Assembly (NCBI RefSeq): GCF_039521325.1 | Contig: NZ_BAAACD010000002.1 | DNA length: 64,000 nt | Origin: Clostridium_X cadaveris | GTDB taxonomy: Bacteria > Bacillota > Clostridia > Clostridiales > Clostridiaceae | Strand: one strand, 5' to 3' | Shown: positions 8,981-17,378 of the stretch, piece after piece | Position numbering within the stretch: position 1 is the stretch's first letter | Layout: every line of letters begins with the position of its first letter | Notes under the pieces: generated by a model | Database searches by the model: none | What the model saw: the letters and a program-made list of their open reading frames with translations, nothing else | Told to the model about the DNA's origin: nothing | Translations under genes and position numbers: made by a program

Positions 8981-8996
8981 GTTAACCTAGACTAAC
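8981..8996. promoter_or_regulatory. Candidate DtxR/MntR-type operator upstream of feoA
   Basis: GTTAACCTAGACTAAC is an interrupted palindrome (GTTA-N2-CTAG-N2-TAAC). It resembles half-sites of DtxR/IdeR-family boxes (TTAGGTTAGSCTAACCTAA). It sits 2 bp upstream of the feoA ribosome binding site, in the feoA/DtxR-family divergent region. The assignment is inferred from motif and context. Confidence 0.5.
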
Positions 8997-9101
8997 TTTT
9001 GTTTTTATATATAATATGAATGGAACTTTTTAGTTGTTCCTATAATTATAAAAATCAATTTATAAGAATATAATTAAATAAAATGCTTTAATTATGGGGT
9101 A

Positions 9102-9596
9102 ATGATGGAAAAAGATAGATTTTATACTTTTTATAAATACATGGGAAAAGAATTTAATGATTTAAGTGCTTCAGAAGAGGATTATATAGAGATGATATAC
9201 AGATTAGGGATTGAGAATACTGATGGAGCGAGAGTAAATGAGCTCGCACGTATACTGCATGTAAAACCTCCATCAGTTACAAAGATGATAAAAAGACTTG
9301 CTGATATAGAACTTGTAAAATACAGAAAATACGGTGCGATAATTTTGACTGATGAAGGAAATATAATTGGAGAACTGCTTTTAAAGAGGCATGAATTGAT
9401 TTTTATATTTTTAAAACTTTTAATATATTGTGATGGATATGAAGAAGACAAAATATTAGAAGAGACAGAAAAGATAGAGCATACTATAAACAAGGAAACA
9501 CTAGAAGGTATGGGGGAACTTATGGAGTTTATGCAGGTTAATGAAGACATAATGGATAGATATATAGAGTTTAAAAATAGATGTAGTAAAAATTAA
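9102..9596 (+). CDS. DtxR-family metal-dependent transcriptional regulator
   Basis: A 164-residue protein with the DtxR/MntR winged HTH at about residues 20-85: SASEEDYIEMIYRL, then ARVNELARILHVKPPSVTKMIKRLADIELV as recognition region. A helical dimerisation/metal domain follows (LKRHELIFIFL, ILEETEKIEHTINKETLEGM) with His and Glu residues at typical metal positions. There is no C-terminal SH3 domain, so it is MntR-like in length. Two adjacent ATGs (9102, 9105) follow ATGGGGT; 9105 has better spacing. It is divergent from feoAB and probably represses it with Fe(II) or Mn(II). Confidence 0.88.
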   Translation: MMEKDRFYTFYKYMGKEFNDLSASEEDYIEMIYRLGIENTDGARVNELARILHVKPPSVTKMIKRLADIELVKYRKYGAIILTDEGNIIGELLLKRHELIFIFLKLLIYCDGYEEDKILEETEKIEHTINKETLEGMGELMEFMQVNEDIMDRYIEFKNRCSKN

Positions 9597-9681
9597 TTTA
9601 TAGAAAAAATAGTAAATGTTAGTTGTTAATAATAGTTCTCTGATATACAATATATATGTATATATAAGGGAGGTATGAATT

Positions 9682-10680
9682 ATGAGATTCATAAAAAGAA
9701 ACAAAATAATAATATTAGCATTATCAATGATGCTTTTAATGATATCTGGATGTGGCAGCTCATCGCCAGATAATAATGCAAAAAAGGAACCTGTAGACAT
9801 AAATGTTTATGTGCCTGAAGGACTCCCAGCCATTACTATGGCAAAACTTATGAAAGATAAGCCAGAGATTGCAGCTGGATACAATGTGACATATACTGTG
9901 GAAAAGACATCAGACAGCTTAGTTGCAAAGGTACTAAATGAGGAAGCAGATATAGCTGTAGTTCCATCTACACTTCCAGCACAAGCAGCTAATAAAGGCT
10001 TAGACTACAAGCTTGCAGCAACAGCTGGATGGGGTTCTTTATATGTGATTTCAAGTGAAGATATAAAGGATTTAGCTTCAGTGAAAGGAAAAGAAATCTA
10101 TACTATAGGAAAAGGCCTTACACCTGATGTTGTTCTTAGATATGTATTATCTCAAAATAGTGTAGATCCAGATAAAGATGTCACACTAACTTATTTAAAT
10201 GGAGCTACAGAGCTTGCACCAGCTTTTATATCAGGAAAAGCGAAAGTAGCTGTTGTACCAGAGCCTATGCTATCACAAATTTTATCTAAAAAGCCTGAAA
10301 CTAAAATAGTAGCAAGCTTAAATGACCAGTGGAAAGAAAAACAAAGCAGTAATTATGGATATCCTCAATCTAGTCTTATAATTAAGGGCAAGGTTGCAAA
10401 GGAACATAAAGCTTTTGTAGATAGCTTTTTAAAAGAATATGAAAAATCTATAGCTTTTGCAAATGAGAAGCCAGAAGAGCTTGGACAATATAGTGAAGAT
10501 TTAGGATTAACTTTATCTAAAGCGTTAGCACCAAAGGTTATGGAGAGAGCAAATATAAATTATGTTGCCATAGATAAATCTAAGGATGATTATGCTAAGT
10601 ATTATGACGTTATAATGAAATTTGCTCCTAAGTCAATAGGAGGAAAGATTCCTGATGAAGGATTATACATGCAGAAATAA
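9682..10680 (+). CDS. ABC transporter substrate-binding lipoprotein (SsuA/TauA/NMT1-like)
   Basis: A 332-residue extracytoplasmic binding protein. The signal peptide is basic, then hydrophobic, and ends in the lipobox LMISGC (Cys24). The mature part shows the NMT1/SsuA fold pattern: VYVPEGLPAITMAKLM, DIAVVPSTLPAQAANKGLDYKLAA, KGKEIYTIGKGLTPDVVLRYVL and VAVVPEPML. The ATG follows AAGGGAGGTATGAATT. It is the first gene of a three-gene import operon with overlapping junctions. The family covers sulfonates, taurine, nitrate and thiamine precursors, so the substrate is undecided. Confidence 0.9.
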   Translation: MRFIKRNKIIILALSMMLLMISGCGSSSPDNNAKKEPVDINVYVPEGLPAITMAKLMKDKPEIAAGYNVTYTVEKTSDSLVAKVLNEEADIAVVPSTLPAQAANKGLDYKLAATAGWGSLYVISSEDIKDLASVKGKEIYTIGKGLTPDVVLRYVLSQNSVDPDKDVTLTYLNGATELAPAFISGKAKVAVVPEPMLSQILSKKPETKIVASLNDQWKEKQSSNYGYPQSSLIIKGKVAKEHKAFVDSFLKEYEKSIAFANEKPEELGQYSEDLGLTLSKALAPKVMERANINYVAIDKSKDDYAKYYDVIMKFAPKSIGGKIPDEGLYMQK

Positions 10681-11407
10681 TAAATATATATTAATATCAT
10701 TAATACTTATAATTTTTACATGGGGAATATTAGGGGAGAATTATGACGATATCATAATTCCCTCTATTTCTAGTACCATTAAAGCCTTAAATGAAATCAT
10801 AGGAAATGGGGATTTTCTTATGATTTTATTTTCATCTCTAAAAAGATTTTTAATAGCGTTTATTATCACTATGATTTTAAGTGTAATCATGTCTATATTA
10901 AGCAGAATAAATAATTTCATATATAATCTTATGATTCCAATAGTTGCTTTATTAAAATCTGTACCAACTATGGGGATAGTAATAATAGCACTTATATGGC
11001 TTAATAATGATAAAGCACCGATACTCATAGGATTTATAATAGTTTTTCCAATATTATATGAAGGCTTTATAGGAGCGTTAAAATCCATAGATAAGAAGCT
11101 CATAGAAATGGCTAGAATGTATAAAGTAAGCAAGAAAAATATAATAAAAGATATTTATATACCATCTATGATTCATGGTATTCTTCCACTTATGCCATCA
11201 GCAATGGGGCTTATGTTGAAGGTAATAATAGCAGGAGAAGTATTAGGACAGCCAGCTTACTCCATAGGCGGTAGTATGAATTTGGAGAAGATATATCTAA
11301 ATACACCAGGAGTATTTGCATGGATAATAATAGTCATGATTATAACTTCTATTTTTGATTTTATTATTAAACTTATGGTAAGGAGGTCTATGCAATGGAA
11401 GGCTTAG
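10655..11407 (+). CDS. ABC transporter permease (SsuC/TauC-like)
   Basis: A 250-residue inner-membrane permease with about six TM segments and the BPD_transp_1 coupling region EMARMYKVSKKNIIKDIYIPSMIHGILP. The ATG overlaps the end of the binding-protein gene by 26 nt and is preceded by GGAGGAAAG, which argues for translational coupling. It pairs with the ATPase that overlaps its 3' end. Confidence 0.9.
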   Translation: MKDYTCRNNKYILISLILIIFTWGILGENYDDIIIPSISSTIKALNEIIGNGDFLMILFSSLKRFLIAFIITMILSVIMSILSRINNFIYNLMIPIVALLKSVPTMGIVIIALIWLNNDKAPILIGFIIVFPILYEGFIGALKSIDKKLIEMARMYKVSKKNIIKDIYIPSMIHGILPLMPSAMGLMLKVIIAGEVLGQPAYSIGGSMNLEKIYLNTPGVFAWIIIVMIITSIFDFIIKLMVRRSMQWKA

Positions 11408-12087
11408 AGAAGACATATAAAGTTGTAGACCTAAAAAAGTCTTATGGAGAACTGAAGGTTCTTGATGGAATAAATATAGAGTTTAAGTCGGGTAAAGTTA
11501 CAGCGATTTTAGGACCATCAGGCTCAGGAAAGACTACTATGTTTAATATTCTTATGGATAATATAGAGGATTTTTCAGGAGAGATTATAGGTTTTAAAGA
11601 TTGCTCTATAAGCTCTATATTTCAAGAACACAGGCTTATCCAATGGAAAAGTGTGTATGAAAATATAGAATTTGTTCTAAAAGATAAAATCCAAAAGGAA
11701 AATTTAAAAGGAATCATTGATAAATATTTAAATTTAGTAGGACTAAAAGATTACATAGATTATTATCCTAAAAGTTTAAGCGGAGGTATGAAGCAGAGAG
11801 TAAATATAGCTCGAGCTTTCGCATATCCTTCAGAGGTGCTTCTTATGGATGAGCCTTTCAAATCATTGGATATACGAACTAAAAATGATATCTATAATTT
11901 ATTTAGAGAACTGATGATAAATTCCAAAAGAGCAGTGATACTTATAACTCATGATATAGATGAAGCTGTAGCCCTTGGTGACACCATTGTGATTTTTTCT
12001 GATAAACCTACAAAGATCAAGGCTGTCATAGAAAATAAAAAAGGTCATGAATCAAACGTAAAGAATCAGATTGAAAACATAATGTAA
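11395..12087 (+). CDS. ABC transporter ATPase (SsuB/TauB-like)
   Basis: A 230-residue nucleotide-binding subunit. Walker A is GPSGSGKT at about 39-46, the Q-loop is in IFQEHRLIQWKS, the signature is LSGGMKQR, Walker B is VLLMDEPF and the switch His is in ITHDIDEA. It starts 13 nt inside the permease gene, with GGAGG just upstream. The reading frame ends just before a cyclase-family remnant at 12093-12212. Confidence 0.92.
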   Translation: MEGLEKTYKVVDLKKSYGELKVLDGINIEFKSGKVTAILGPSGSGKTTMFNILMDNIEDFSGEIIGFKDCSISSIFQEHRLIQWKSVYENIEFVLKDKIQKENLKGIIDKYLNLVGLKDYIDYYPKSLSGGMKQRVNIARAFAYPSEVLLMDEPFKSLDIRTKNDIYNLFRELMINSKRAVILITHDIDEAVALGDTIVIFSDKPTKIKAVIENKKGHESNVKNQIENIM

Positions 12088-12092
12088 ATACA

Positions 12093-12212
12093 GAATATCT
12101 TGACCTTAGGGAAATAGAAGTAGGAGAGTATGAAATAATAGCATTACCTATGAGGATAAAAGACGGTGATGGAAGTCCTGCTAGGGTTATTCTTAAAGAA
12201 GTTCATAGATAG
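12093..12212 (+). pseudogene. C-terminal remnant of a cyclase-family (PF04199-like) hydrolase
   Basis: In a frame different from the ATPase, 39 codons with no start read EYLDLREIEVGEYEIIALP and continue MRIKDGDGSPARVILKE to a stop. The IALPMRIKDGDGSPAR pattern matches the C-terminal strand of cyclase/kynurenine-formamidase-like proteins. The rest of the gene is absent, so this looks like the tail of a deleted fourth operon gene. Family assignment is from memory of the motif. Confidence 0.55.
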
Positions 12213-12217
12213 AAGAT

Positions 12218-12254
12218 AAAAGTGAAGAGTTAATAGACTCTCCACTTTTGTTTT
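12218..12254. terminator. Terminator between ABC operon and amidohydrolase
   Basis: The stem pairs 12218-12230 with 12237-12249 with one mismatch and is followed by GTTTT. It lies between convergent genes and overlaps the stop codon of the amidohydrolase. Confidence 0.75.
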
Positions 12255-13539
12255 ATAAGAATAAATTACTCAAGCTCTGTTTTAAAGGCTCTTCTATGTC
12301 TTTCTCTATATCCATTGAAATAAATTTATAATCACGTATTATCTGATTTCCACCTACAAATACATCTTTTACATTATTTTTAGAATCAAGTATCTTTAAA
12401 TCGCAGAAACTGTTTTTTGCTATGTTTCCTACAAAACCTTCACCAAGTTTTAATGGAGTAGATCCAAGTAAATCTATAATAGATTCGTCTATATTTTTAT
12501 ACCTATCTTTTAGAAAATCTCGTTCATGCATTATAGAAAGGTCATCATTACTTGCTTCTCCATCAGTACCTAAATAGATAGTGATATTTTTTTCTAAAAG
12601 TTTTGTAAGATTCGCAGAACCTGTTTTTATTCTGTGATTCATTCTAGGGTTTAAAACAACTTTCATGCCATATCGATTTATTATATCGCTTTCATTGTCA
12701 TTAATCCAAACGCAATCTGAAAGTATAACATGACTTAGACTTTTTACCTCACCGTTTTTTAAAAGAGACTCTAAAAATTCTATTGGCCTGAATCCATAAA
12801 GCTTTAAGGATAAGTCTACATCGCCTTTATCTTCAGATAGATGAAATTGTATATATCTGTTATGGTCAAAAGCTAGGTTTATACCATTTATTATTGCATC
12901 CTTTGAAGAAGCATGAATGCTGTGAAGAGAAGGAGCAACAGTTATTGTATTTGGGTAGCATTCGTTTAAAAGAGCTAAGAAGTTCTTTTCTGCTTCAGAA
13001 GGAGATTCGTAGTAACTCTTTTGAGAAACTTTCTTTCCTTCATAAGCATCTTCATTCATTATGTCGTAATTCATCCTTCCAAAGTATAATCTTATTCCAA
13101 CATCTTTAGCAGCCCTTAGAACCTCATTATCCAAAGTGTTTCCCTTATTGCCGTGGCAATAGTAGGATACCATCACAGATGTATCCCCTAGAAGAAGCAT
13201 CCTTGAAAAGGCACGTAAGCAGCCTAAATATATATGCTCATTTTTTAAAACTGAACTGTATTTATAAATTGTATTTCTGCACCAAGTTCCAAGGTCCCAA
13301 GATTTATCTATGATATCTGTATAGATAGACTGCTCAGGATGTGAATGGCAATTAAAATCACCAGGATATATGATGTAGTTGTCATCGTATTTAAAAATAT
13401 CTCCTGAAAAAAATTCAGGCATATCTTTTGAAAAATTAACTTCTTCTATAATGCCAGAATTTATATCAGTTAGGATATAGCCATTCTTTATACCGGAATC
13501 AGTGCTTATTCTGCCACAAAAGGCTGATTTATTATACAT
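12253..13539 (-). CDS. Amidohydrolase-family metal-dependent hydrolase/deaminase
   Basis: A 428-residue amidohydrolase superfamily member, closest in look to chlorohydrolase/MTA-SAH deaminase or guanine deaminase-like proteins. Metal-site residues are visible: HSH in FNCHSHPEQ, His in APSLHSIHAS, QFHLSED, and Asp in YLGTDGEASNDDLS. The ATG at 13537-13539 follows GAAGGAAGTTGTTATT. Longer in-frame starts would run far into the upstream DUF2284 gene. It lies 31 bp after DUF2284 on the same strand, probably in one operon. The substrate is unknown. Confidence 0.82.
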   Translation of the reverse strand: MYNKSAFCGRISTDSGIKNGYILTDINSGIIEEVNFSKDMPEFFSGDIFKYDDNYIIYPGDFNCHSHPEQSIYTDIIDKSWDLGTWCRNTIYKYSSVLKNEHIYLGCLRAFSRMLLLGDTSVMVSYYCHGNKGNTLDNEVLRAAKDVGIRLYFGRMNYDIMNEDAYEGKKVSQKSYYESPSEAEKNFLALLNECYPNTITVAPSLHSIHASSKDAIINGINLAFDHNRYIQFHLSEDKGDVDLSLKLYGFRPIEFLESLLKNGEVKSLSHVILSDCVWINDNESDIINRYGMKVVLNPRMNHRIKTGSANLTKLLEKNITIYLGTDGEASNDDLSIMHERDFLKDRYKNIDESIIDLLGSTPLKLGEGFVGNIAKNSFCDLKILDSKNNVKDVFVGGNQIIRDYKFISMDIEKDIEEPLKQSLSNLFL

Positions 13540-13570
13540 AATAACAACTTCCTTCAACACATTTATTTCT

Positions 13571-14125
13571 TTAAATGGCATCATCACAGCAGAATAATGC
13601 AGCACCAAAAAATGAAAGTGACTTTCCATCGCTCTTAAATTCAAAACCGCATTTTTCAGCCATCTTGCTTACATCTATACAATATGCTGAAAGGCATGCT
13701 CTAGCCTTGTCTGGATGTTTGCATGGAGAGTTTGTAATTTTGCTACACTCACTACAATAGGAGCATTTACTAGCTACATTTAGTATAGTTTTATCAATGT
13801 TTTCTCTAAAAAATTCAGTTATCTTTTCAGCATTTCCATTATGTCTGCTTTCTATGAGTTTTATATTTTCTTTGTCATCAAAATCCCTTATGGCACCTGT
13901 TGTTGAATAAAAAATTACATATTCATATTTCAATGCTCTTTGCTTTACTTCCTCAAATGTGCCTATATCAGGAGGACACATATAATTTCGTCCATACATG
14001 CCACATTTATTTTCTTCACAATACTTTCTGAAAACTGGATTAAATACAAGTTCTTTTGTGCTTAGACATTTTGCATTTGTTCCACAGATTTCACTAACCT
14101 TTTTTTCAATCTCATATATATTCAT
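13571..14125 (-). CDS. DUF2284 putative metal-binding protein
   Basis: A 184-residue Cys-rich protein of the DUF2284 family, predicted to bind metal or an Fe-S cluster. Cys are clustered: CGTNAKC near the N-terminus, CGMYGRNYMCPP, CSYCSEC, and CKHPDKARACLSAYCID. The ATG at 14123-14125 follows AGGGGGATCTTT. It is upstream of and probably co-transcribed with the amidohydrolase. No function is established for the family, to my knowledge. Confidence 0.85.
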   Translation of the reverse strand: MNIYEIEKKVSEICGTNAKCLSTKELVFNPVFRKYCEENKCGMYGRNYMCPPDIGTFEEVKQRALKYEYVIFYSTTGAIRDFDDKENIKLIESRHNGNAEKITEFFRENIDKTILNVASKCSYCSECSKITNSPCKHPDKARACLSAYCIDVSKMAEKCGFEFKSDGKSLSFFGAALFCCDDAI

Positions 14126-14466
14126 AAAGATCCCCCTAACCATATAATTTACAAAACAATTATAAAACACATAATTTTTTAATACAAGGATATTGAAAAT
14201 ATGGAAAAAGGATGTCAGAGATATATAAAGCTTTAAAAAGTAAAATTATTATTGAGTTTAACCTTATATGAATATTATATAGGAAATATACTGTATTATG
14301 TATAGGATTTCTATTGTAATAGGAGCGATATAAAACTACAGAAAGAATTGTATAGAAATAATCTTAATATGACTAGGGGAGAGGTTATAGGGGCTTTTGA
14401 CTAAACAGAGCTATTATTATATATTTAATTTAGGGATATATAACATAAAGAGATGGAGGGGTTCCA
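14126..14466. other. Intergenic region between DUF2284 and Cys-rich protein
   Basis: This is 341 bp of AT-rich sequence between divergent genes. It must hold two promoters, but I found no convincing -35/-10 pair. I saw no cobalamin riboswitch motif or other conserved leader, and no coding remnant. Confidence 0.5.
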
Positions 14467-14742
14467 ATGGAAAACAGTTATAGATTTTTTTCAAACAAAG
14501 CGTGCAAATATTTTCCTTGTCACAAGGTAGCAAATGAGGATGATTTCAATTGTTTATTTTGCTACTGTCCATTATATTTCTTAGAGGAATGTGGAGGAAA
14601 TCATAAATTATCTAATGGAGTGAAGGATTGCAGTGATTGCATGATACCTCATGGACCAAGAGGGTATGAGCATATAGTCCAAAAGATAGTAGATGTAAAT
14701 GCAGAAAGGCTTATAGAAAGCTATAAAAAAAATAATAAATAA
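14467..14742 (+). CDS. Cysteine-rich small-domain protein
   Basis: A 91-residue protein matching the Cys-rich small domain (PF04071-like). Cys and His occur in CKYFPCH, CLFCYCPLYFLEECGG and CSDCMIPHGPRGYEHI, giving a probable zinc or Fe-S site. The domain is often found near or fused to cobalamin-related enzymes, but no cobalamin gene is visible here. The ATG follows AGATGGAGGGG. Confidence 0.85.
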   Translation: MENSYRFFSNKACKYFPCHKVANEDDFNCLFCYCPLYFLEECGGNHKLSNGVKDCSDCMIPHGPRGYEHIVQKIVDVNAERLIESYKKNNK

Positions 14743-14807
14743 TCTGTGGGATTTATAAAAGTGCTGCGTCTAATATAATGAAAACAAGTTTATGGAGGAG
14801 AAATAGT

Positions 14808-15869
14808 ATGAGAAAAATCGGTACGATAACAACCGCCATATCCTTTATATTTTTAGGCGTGGCACTTTTGTTGTCTAAATTTAATGGGGATTTAGCATAT
14901 ACATTATTCAAATTTTGGCCAATGATGATAATAGTGTTGGGATTAGAATTTCTTTATATATCCTACAAAAATAAAGATGAGGCAAAGTCATACAAATTTA
15001 GTTTTTTAACTATTTTCGTACTTATAGTATTTTTAATAACAGATAGTGCATGGGGACTTTTTCGATCAATTGATTTTGAGAGTTTAAAATCTCAAATAGA
15101 AAATTCTATAGGATATTCTAACACTAATAAAGTAGCATTCAGAGTTGAAAAAGAGCTTTCAAAAGCAAGAATAATCTTAAGGGCAAACAATGCAGACATC
15201 GATATAAAACCATCCAAGGAAAAGAAATTAATTTTTGATGGATATATACAAGCTAAAAATAATAAAGGTATAGATGAAACTGACACATACTTTAGAGAAG
15301 AAGCAGATAAGCTTACTTTAGACCTTAATAGAGAGCCTATAGGAGGAATAGAGGGAACTTTATATGTACCAAATGGTATATCAATAGAGATTATAGTGAA
15401 TAACGGTAAGATTGAAAGTGAGGAAGATTTGTCAAATGCAGTTATGATTGTAGATTCTAAAAATGCATATGTAAATCTTAAAAATCTTAAAGAAGCCCAT
15501 ATCAAGAATTCAAATGGTGATATAGAGATAAGCAATATAAATGATTCCTCCATAGAAAATGTAAATGGAAGTGTTAAGGTAAATGGAAACAGTGAAAATG
15601 TAGATATAGACAATAAAAATGGAGCTGTAATAATAGATAACGATATAAGTAGAAATATAAAAGTAAGAAGTAATACGGGCGATATTAGACTGAGCAGTGA
15701 CAGTGCAGATGCAGTACTTAAGGCTACTACAGATTATGGGAACATAAGACTGAATGGAAATACTTTAAGTGAGAATAAGCAGAATCTAAACAAGACTTTA
15801 GGAAATGGCAATGGAAATATAAATATATGGACAAAATCAGGAGATATTGATATAGAAATGAAGGAGTGA
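14808..15869 (+). CDS. LiaF-like membrane protein with DUF4097 beta-helix domain
   Basis: A 353-residue envelope protein. The N-terminus has about four TM segments (residues 5-90; FWPMMIIVLGLEFL is typical of LiaF/DUF5668 segments). The C-terminal part is a DUF4097-type repetitive beta domain rich in short N/D/G turns (ENVNGSVKVNGN, RSNTGDIRLSS, NGNINIWTKSGDIDIE). The ATG at 14808 follows GGAGGAGAAATAGT; an ATG 30 nt earlier has no site. It heads an operon with an ECF sigma factor. Related modules sense cell-envelope stress. Confidence 0.8.
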   Translation: MRKIGTITTAISFIFLGVALLLSKFNGDLAYTLFKFWPMMIIVLGLEFLYISYKNKDEAKSYKFSFLTIFVLIVFLITDSAWGLFRSIDFESLKSQIENSIGYSNTNKVAFRVEKELSKARIILRANNADIDIKPSKEKKLIFDGYIQAKNNKGIDETDTYFREEADKLTLDLNREPIGGIEGTLYVPNGISIEIIVNNGKIESEEDLSNAVMIVDSKNAYVNLKNLKEAHIKNSNGDIEISNINDSSIENVNGSVKVNGNSENVDIDNKNGAVIIDNDISRNIKVRSNTGDIRLSSDSADAVLKATTDYGNIRLNGNTLSENKQNLNKTLGNGNGNINIWTKSGDIDIEMKE

Positions 15870-15876
15870 GAAAAGT

Positions 15877-16419
15877 TTGGAGGAAGCAGAGTTAGTAAAA
15901 AGGCTGAAACAAAAAGATGAAGCTGCATTTATAGAATTTGTAAATGAATATAAAAATAAACTTCTTTCTCTCTGCTTTTCTTATACTAAAGATTTAGGAG
16001 AGGCAGAAGATATGTCTCAAGAAGTCTTTATCGCAGTATACAAAAATATAGGCAGTTTTAGAGGAGACAGTTCACTGAAAACTTATGTATACAAGATTGC
16101 AATCAATAAATGCTTGAGCTATAAACGAAAGCGGACTATAAAAGATTTTATAAGTGATGTAGTAAAGGGAGAACCTTCCCATAAAGAAGACTTAGATGAC
16201 AGGAGATTTATTCGTGAATGTATAAAAGAGCTTCCAAAGGATTTGAAAACTCCTTTAGTGCTTCATTACTATGTTGGTCTTAGCTATAAAGAAATATCAA
16301 ATATCCTTGATATAACTGAGCGAGCAATTGAAGGAAGAATATATCGAGGTAAAAAAATTTTGAAAGAAAAACTGGAAAAAGAGGAGGTTTTATTATGGAA
16401 GAAAAAGATGAGTATTTAG
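15877..16419 (+). CDS. ECF-family RNA polymerase sigma factor
   Basis: A 180-residue sigma-70 group 4 factor. Region 2 spans about 24-92 (YTKDLGEAEDMSQEVFIAVY, FRGDSSLKTYVYKIAINKC). Region 4 spans about 115-168 (LPKDLKTPLVLHYYVGLSYKEI, ITERAIEGRIYRGKKILKEKL). It starts at TTG (15877), preceded by AAGGAGTG and 7 nt after the LiaF-like gene. No nearer ATG fits. The downstream overlapping gene is the likely anti-sigma factor. Target genes probably include this operon. Confidence 0.92.
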   Translation: MEEAELVKRLKQKDEAAFIEFVNEYKNKLLSLCFSYTKDLGEAEDMSQEVFIAVYKNIGSFRGDSSLKTYVYKIAINKCLSYKRKRTIKDFISDVVKGEPSHKEDLDDRRFIRECIKELPKDLKTPLVLHYYVGLSYKEISNILDITERAIEGRIYRGKKILKEKLEKEEVLLWKKKMSI

Positions 16420-16709
16420 AAAAACTTCTTAGTGAATGCGGAAAGACAAATACCGATAATGACTATAATATGAAACTTTTATCCAAGATTCATAAGAATA
16501 ATGAAATGCAGATGCTTGCTGAGAAAAAACTAGAGAAAAAGCTTCCAAGTGTAAGAGAGAGATTCTCTTTTTATAATAGAACAACAGGTCTCAGCTTTGT
16601 AACCAGTGGATTAGCGCTTATCGCCTTAAATATATGGGGAAGTAAGATAAATGAAATTATATTTTTGCTTAAAAATATAGCACTTAACTTTAACAATATA
16701 CTTAGATAG
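16395..16709 (+). CDS. Small single-TM protein, candidate anti-sigma factor
   Basis: A 104-residue protein overlapping the ECF sigma gene by 25 nt. The N-terminal part is charged and cytoplasmic (residues 1-60). It has one TM segment at about 64-82 (GLSFVTSGLALIALNIWG), a second weaker hydrophobic stretch and a short tail. There is no zinc-finger HxxxCxxC. Position and topology suggest it binds the sigma factor at the membrane. This is inferred from context only. Confidence 0.6.
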   Translation: MEEKDEYLEKLLSECGKTNTDNDYNMKLLSKIHKNNEMQMLAEKKLEKKLPSVRERFSFYNRTTGLSFVTSGLALIALNIWGSKINEIIFLLKNIALNFNNILR

Positions 16710-16722
16710 GGAGGAATGAAAA

Positions 16723-17262
16723 TTGAAAAGAAATAGTTTTTTAAATTTTATATGTGCATGTATACCTGGAGTTGGATTTATGTACAATGGGTTGATAAAG
16801 AAAGGAATAAGTGTATTAGTGCTGTTTATGCTTGCGTTTGAAATACCAAGCATGTTATATATACATTCATTACAAATGGTACTGGGATTGCCTATATGGT
16901 TTTATAGCTTCTTTACTACCTTTGATGTATACAAGAGAATAAATAATGGTGAATATATAGATGACAAGGTTATAATTGGAGAGGAAACACTAGAAAATAT
17001 AATCATAAGCAAAAACTTTAGAAAAGGCATAGGTATAGTTTTAATAGTTTTAGGTGTATTTGCATGTATAAGAAGTATATCAGAAGACTTCAATCTAATA
17101 CCTTATTTTGAATATAGGTTTAGGAGATATGTAGGACCTGTAGCACTTATAGCTTTAGGAATTTTTATCCTTATGAAGAGCAAAAATCATAATACAAAGA
17201 ATAGAATAGAAGAAGTAGAAAGTTTGGAATTAGAAGAAAATAAATTGCAAGAAGAAAATTAA
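16723..17262 (+). CDS. Polytopic membrane protein of the ECF operon
   Basis: A 179-residue membrane protein starting at TTG (16723), 8 nt after GGGAGGAATGAAAA. The N-terminus (LNFICACIPGVGFMYNGLIKKG) resembles TM2-domain and DUF5683-like membrane proteins. Further TM segments lie near 28-60 and 103-118, and a LiaF-like segment lies at 138-152 (VGPVALIALGIFILM). The tail is acidic. It is the last gene of the envelope-stress operon before the terminator at 17271. Confidence 0.6.
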   Translation: MKRNSFLNFICACIPGVGFMYNGLIKKGISVLVLFMLAFEIPSMLYIHSLQMVLGLPIWFYSFFTTFDVYKRINNGEYIDDKVIIGEETLENIIISKNFRKGIGIVLIVLGVFACIRSISEDFNLIPYFEYRFRRYVGPVALIALGIFILMKSKNHNTKNRIEEVESLELEENKLQEEN

Positions 17263-17270
17263 GCTTATAA

Positions 17271-17327
17271 CACTAGATTTAGGAAATCATTAAGATGATA
17301 AATCCGATAAATCTAGTGTATTTTTTT
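17271..17327 (+). terminator. Terminator of ECF envelope operon
   Basis: The 11-bp stem CACTAGATTTA/TAAATCTAGTG pairs 17271-17281 with 17308-17318 around a 26-nt loop, then a run of seven T. Confidence 0.8.
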
Positions 17328-17378
17328 CTATAAACTGATATAATGAAATAATAAATTTCAGGAAATGGAGTGAATTAA

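Noticed and set aside
9501..9800. 99-codon minus-strand frame over the DtxR/binding-protein junction
   Set aside because: It spans the ends of two good plus-strand genes and the promoter between them. The composition is that of an antisense shadow.
14126..14466. Cobalamin riboswitch before the Cys-rich small-domain gene
   Set aside because: The conserved B12-box and paired GC-rich helices are absent from this AT-rich stretch.
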